Assembly: GCA_031119475.1 (NCBI GenBank)
Contig: JAVHXV010000001.1
Location: 855,116-919,115, forward strand
Reading direction: 5' to 3'
Origin: Pedobacter sp.
GTDB lineage: Bacteria > Bacteroidota > Bacteroidia > Sphingobacteriales > Sphingobacteriaceae
DNA length: 64,000 nucleotides
Shown: piece by piece, positions 63,068-64,000 of the stretch
How positions within the stretch are numbered: position 1 is the first letter of the stretch
Layout of the letters: the number at the start of each line of letters is the position of its first letter
Notes under the pieces: generated by a model
What the model saw: the letters and a program-made list of their open reading frames with translations, nothing else
Databases searched by the model: none
What the model was told of the DNA's origin: nothing
Program-made: the position numbers and the translations under genes

Positions 63068-64000
63068 ATGAAAATCACTAATTTATTGATCGCATTAGCG
63101 GCCTTGATTATCTTGGGCAGCGGGAATGTGAAGGCCCAAGGCAGGGGCGCAATCAACTGGACAAAAGACGGAAACAGTTATTACCAAAACTCGGGAGGGG
63201 AAATCATTACGATTACCTTGCCAAAAAATGAGCGTAAGACCGTCATCAGCAGACAACTGCTGACGCCGGCTGGCGCAAGCAATCCTTTGGCTGTACGAAG
63301 CTTCCAACTTACCGATGATGGTTCAAAGGCCTTGATCTATACCAACACCAAACGTGTATGGCGCCAGGATAGTCGTGGCGACTATTGGGTAGCAGACCTG
63401 ACCAACAACAAATTGACCCAACTTGGAAAAGGTAAGCCTGCCTCTTCCCTGATGTTTGCCAAATTTTCTCCAGATGGCTCAAAAGTTGCCTATGTGAGCG
63501 AGCATAACCTGTATGTTGAGGATATTGCGAGCGGCAACATCAAGCCTTTAACCACAGATGGCACCTTGAGAATGATCAACGGAACATTTGATTGGGTATA
63601 TGAAGAAGAATTTGGCTGCCTGGATGGCTTTAGGTGGAGCCCTGATGGTCAATCTATCGCCTACTGGCAAATTGATGCCACAAAGATCAAAAATTTTCTG
63701 ATGATCAATAACACCGACTCTATCTACTCCTTTAATGTTCCTGTGGAATACCCCAAAGTTGGGCAGAATCCATCAGCTTGTAAGATCGGTGTTGTGAACA
63801 TCGCAAATGCCTCAACCAAATGGCTGGCCGTACCTGGAGACAATGTTCAACATTATATTCCCCGGATGGAATGGATTCCCAATTCTAATGAAGTTATCTT
63901 GCAGCAGCTGAACCGTGAACAAAATGAAAGTAAGGTTTTTATTGCCAATGCCAGTACGGGCAGCATCACTGAAATCTACAAGGAAAACGATAAAGCCTGG
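63068..64000 (+). CDS. Dipeptidyl peptidase IV-like S9 peptidase, N-terminal part (cut by window end)
   Basis: The reading frame is open from ATG 63068 through the last base (311 codons). It has a signal peptide (GNVKAQ), then a DPP IV beta-propeller with SPDGSKVAYVSEHNLYVED and, near residue 175, DWVYEEEFG, which carries the double Glu that binds the substrate amino terminus in DPP IV. The catalytic hydrolase domain lies beyond the window. Likely periplasmic removal of Xaa-Pro dipeptides. Confidence 0.9.
   Translation, partial: MKITNLLIALAALIILGSGNVKAQGRGAINWTKDGNSYYQNSGGEIITITLPKNERKTVISRQLLTPAGASNPLAVRSFQLTDDGSKALIYTNTKRVWRQDSRGDYWVADLTNNKLTQLGKGKPASSLMFAKFSPDGSKVAYVSEHNLYVEDIASGNIKPLTTDGTLRMINGTFDWVYEEEFGCLDGFRWSPDGQSIAYWQIDATKIKNFLMINNTDSIYSFNVPVEYPKVGQNPSACKIGVVNIANASTKWLAVPGDNVQHYIPRMEWIPNSNEVILQQLNREQNESKVFIANASTGSITEIYKENDKAW

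Noticed and set aside
1..64000. Prophage, integrative element or insertion sequence
   Set aside because: No integrase, transposase, phage structural gene, tRNA attachment site or base-composition break was seen.

Overview
The window looks like an ordinary chromosomal stretch of a Bacteroidota, most likely Sphingobacteriaceae and close to Pedobacter. The reasons are a SusC/SusD pair, TonB-dependent receptors with DUF4249, DUF4397, DUF4199, DUF3857, GLPGLI-like and UMF1-family proteins, the futalosine menaquinone genes mqnA and mqnE, and promoters with the Bacteroidota -7 box TAnnTTTG instead of sigma70 boxes. I see no rRNA, tRNA, prophage, transposase or CRISPR array. Genus assignment is inference.

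Layout. 0.1-5.4 kb (minus strand): a GLPGLI-like secreted protein, an orphan LutA-like protein behind a UMF1 transporter, and an unusual RecQ. 5.6-9.3 kb (plus): a TolB-propeller/amidohydrolase fusion and a small SRPBCC protein. 9.4-16.35 kb (minus): a tight four-gene outer-membrane operon (247-aa secreted protein, STN-type TonB receptor, DUF4249 lipoprotein, MG2/plug-like protein). 16.4-20.9 kb: HI0933-type flavoprotein, purK-purE, yqgE, pdxH. 21.2-26.9 kb (minus): SusC-SusD-lipoprotein operon and a secreted protein. 27.2-31.8 kb (plus): 3-hydroxybutyryl-CoA dehydrogenase, ruvB, queG and a conserved secreted protein. 31.8-38.9 kb: M1 peptidase, DEDDh exonuclease, two overlapping DUF3857 genes and a 40-aa membrane microprotein. 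38.9-43.1 kb (minus): two thioredoxin-like proteins, NlpC/P60, mutS. 43.2-47.4 kb: sulfatase, then mqnE-phosphatase-mqnA. 47.5-54.5 kb: small lipoproteins, a transsulfuration enzyme, a beta-CASP nuclease, and a HipA-like/DUF3037/LuxR/DUF4199 operon. 54.7-60.4 kb (plus): an operon of an outer-membrane barrel, a ComEA-like HhH-barrel protein, ComEC and an enoyl-CoA hydratase. 60.5-64 kb: DUF4412-like protein, LTA-synthase-family protein and the start of a DPP IV peptidase that runs off the window.

Two things stand out. First, the HhH-barrel/ComEC operon suggests a dedicated outer-membrane plus inner-membrane DNA-uptake unit. Second, many intergenic spacers carry degenerate tandem repeats with a 7-bp (sometimes 8-bp) period. 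They lie only on the 3' side of genes, never between divergent genes, and are mixed with two small hairpin-forming repeat families. Several genes also have a -7 box ending only 4-7 bases before the start codon, which predicts leaderless or nearly leaderless mRNAs.
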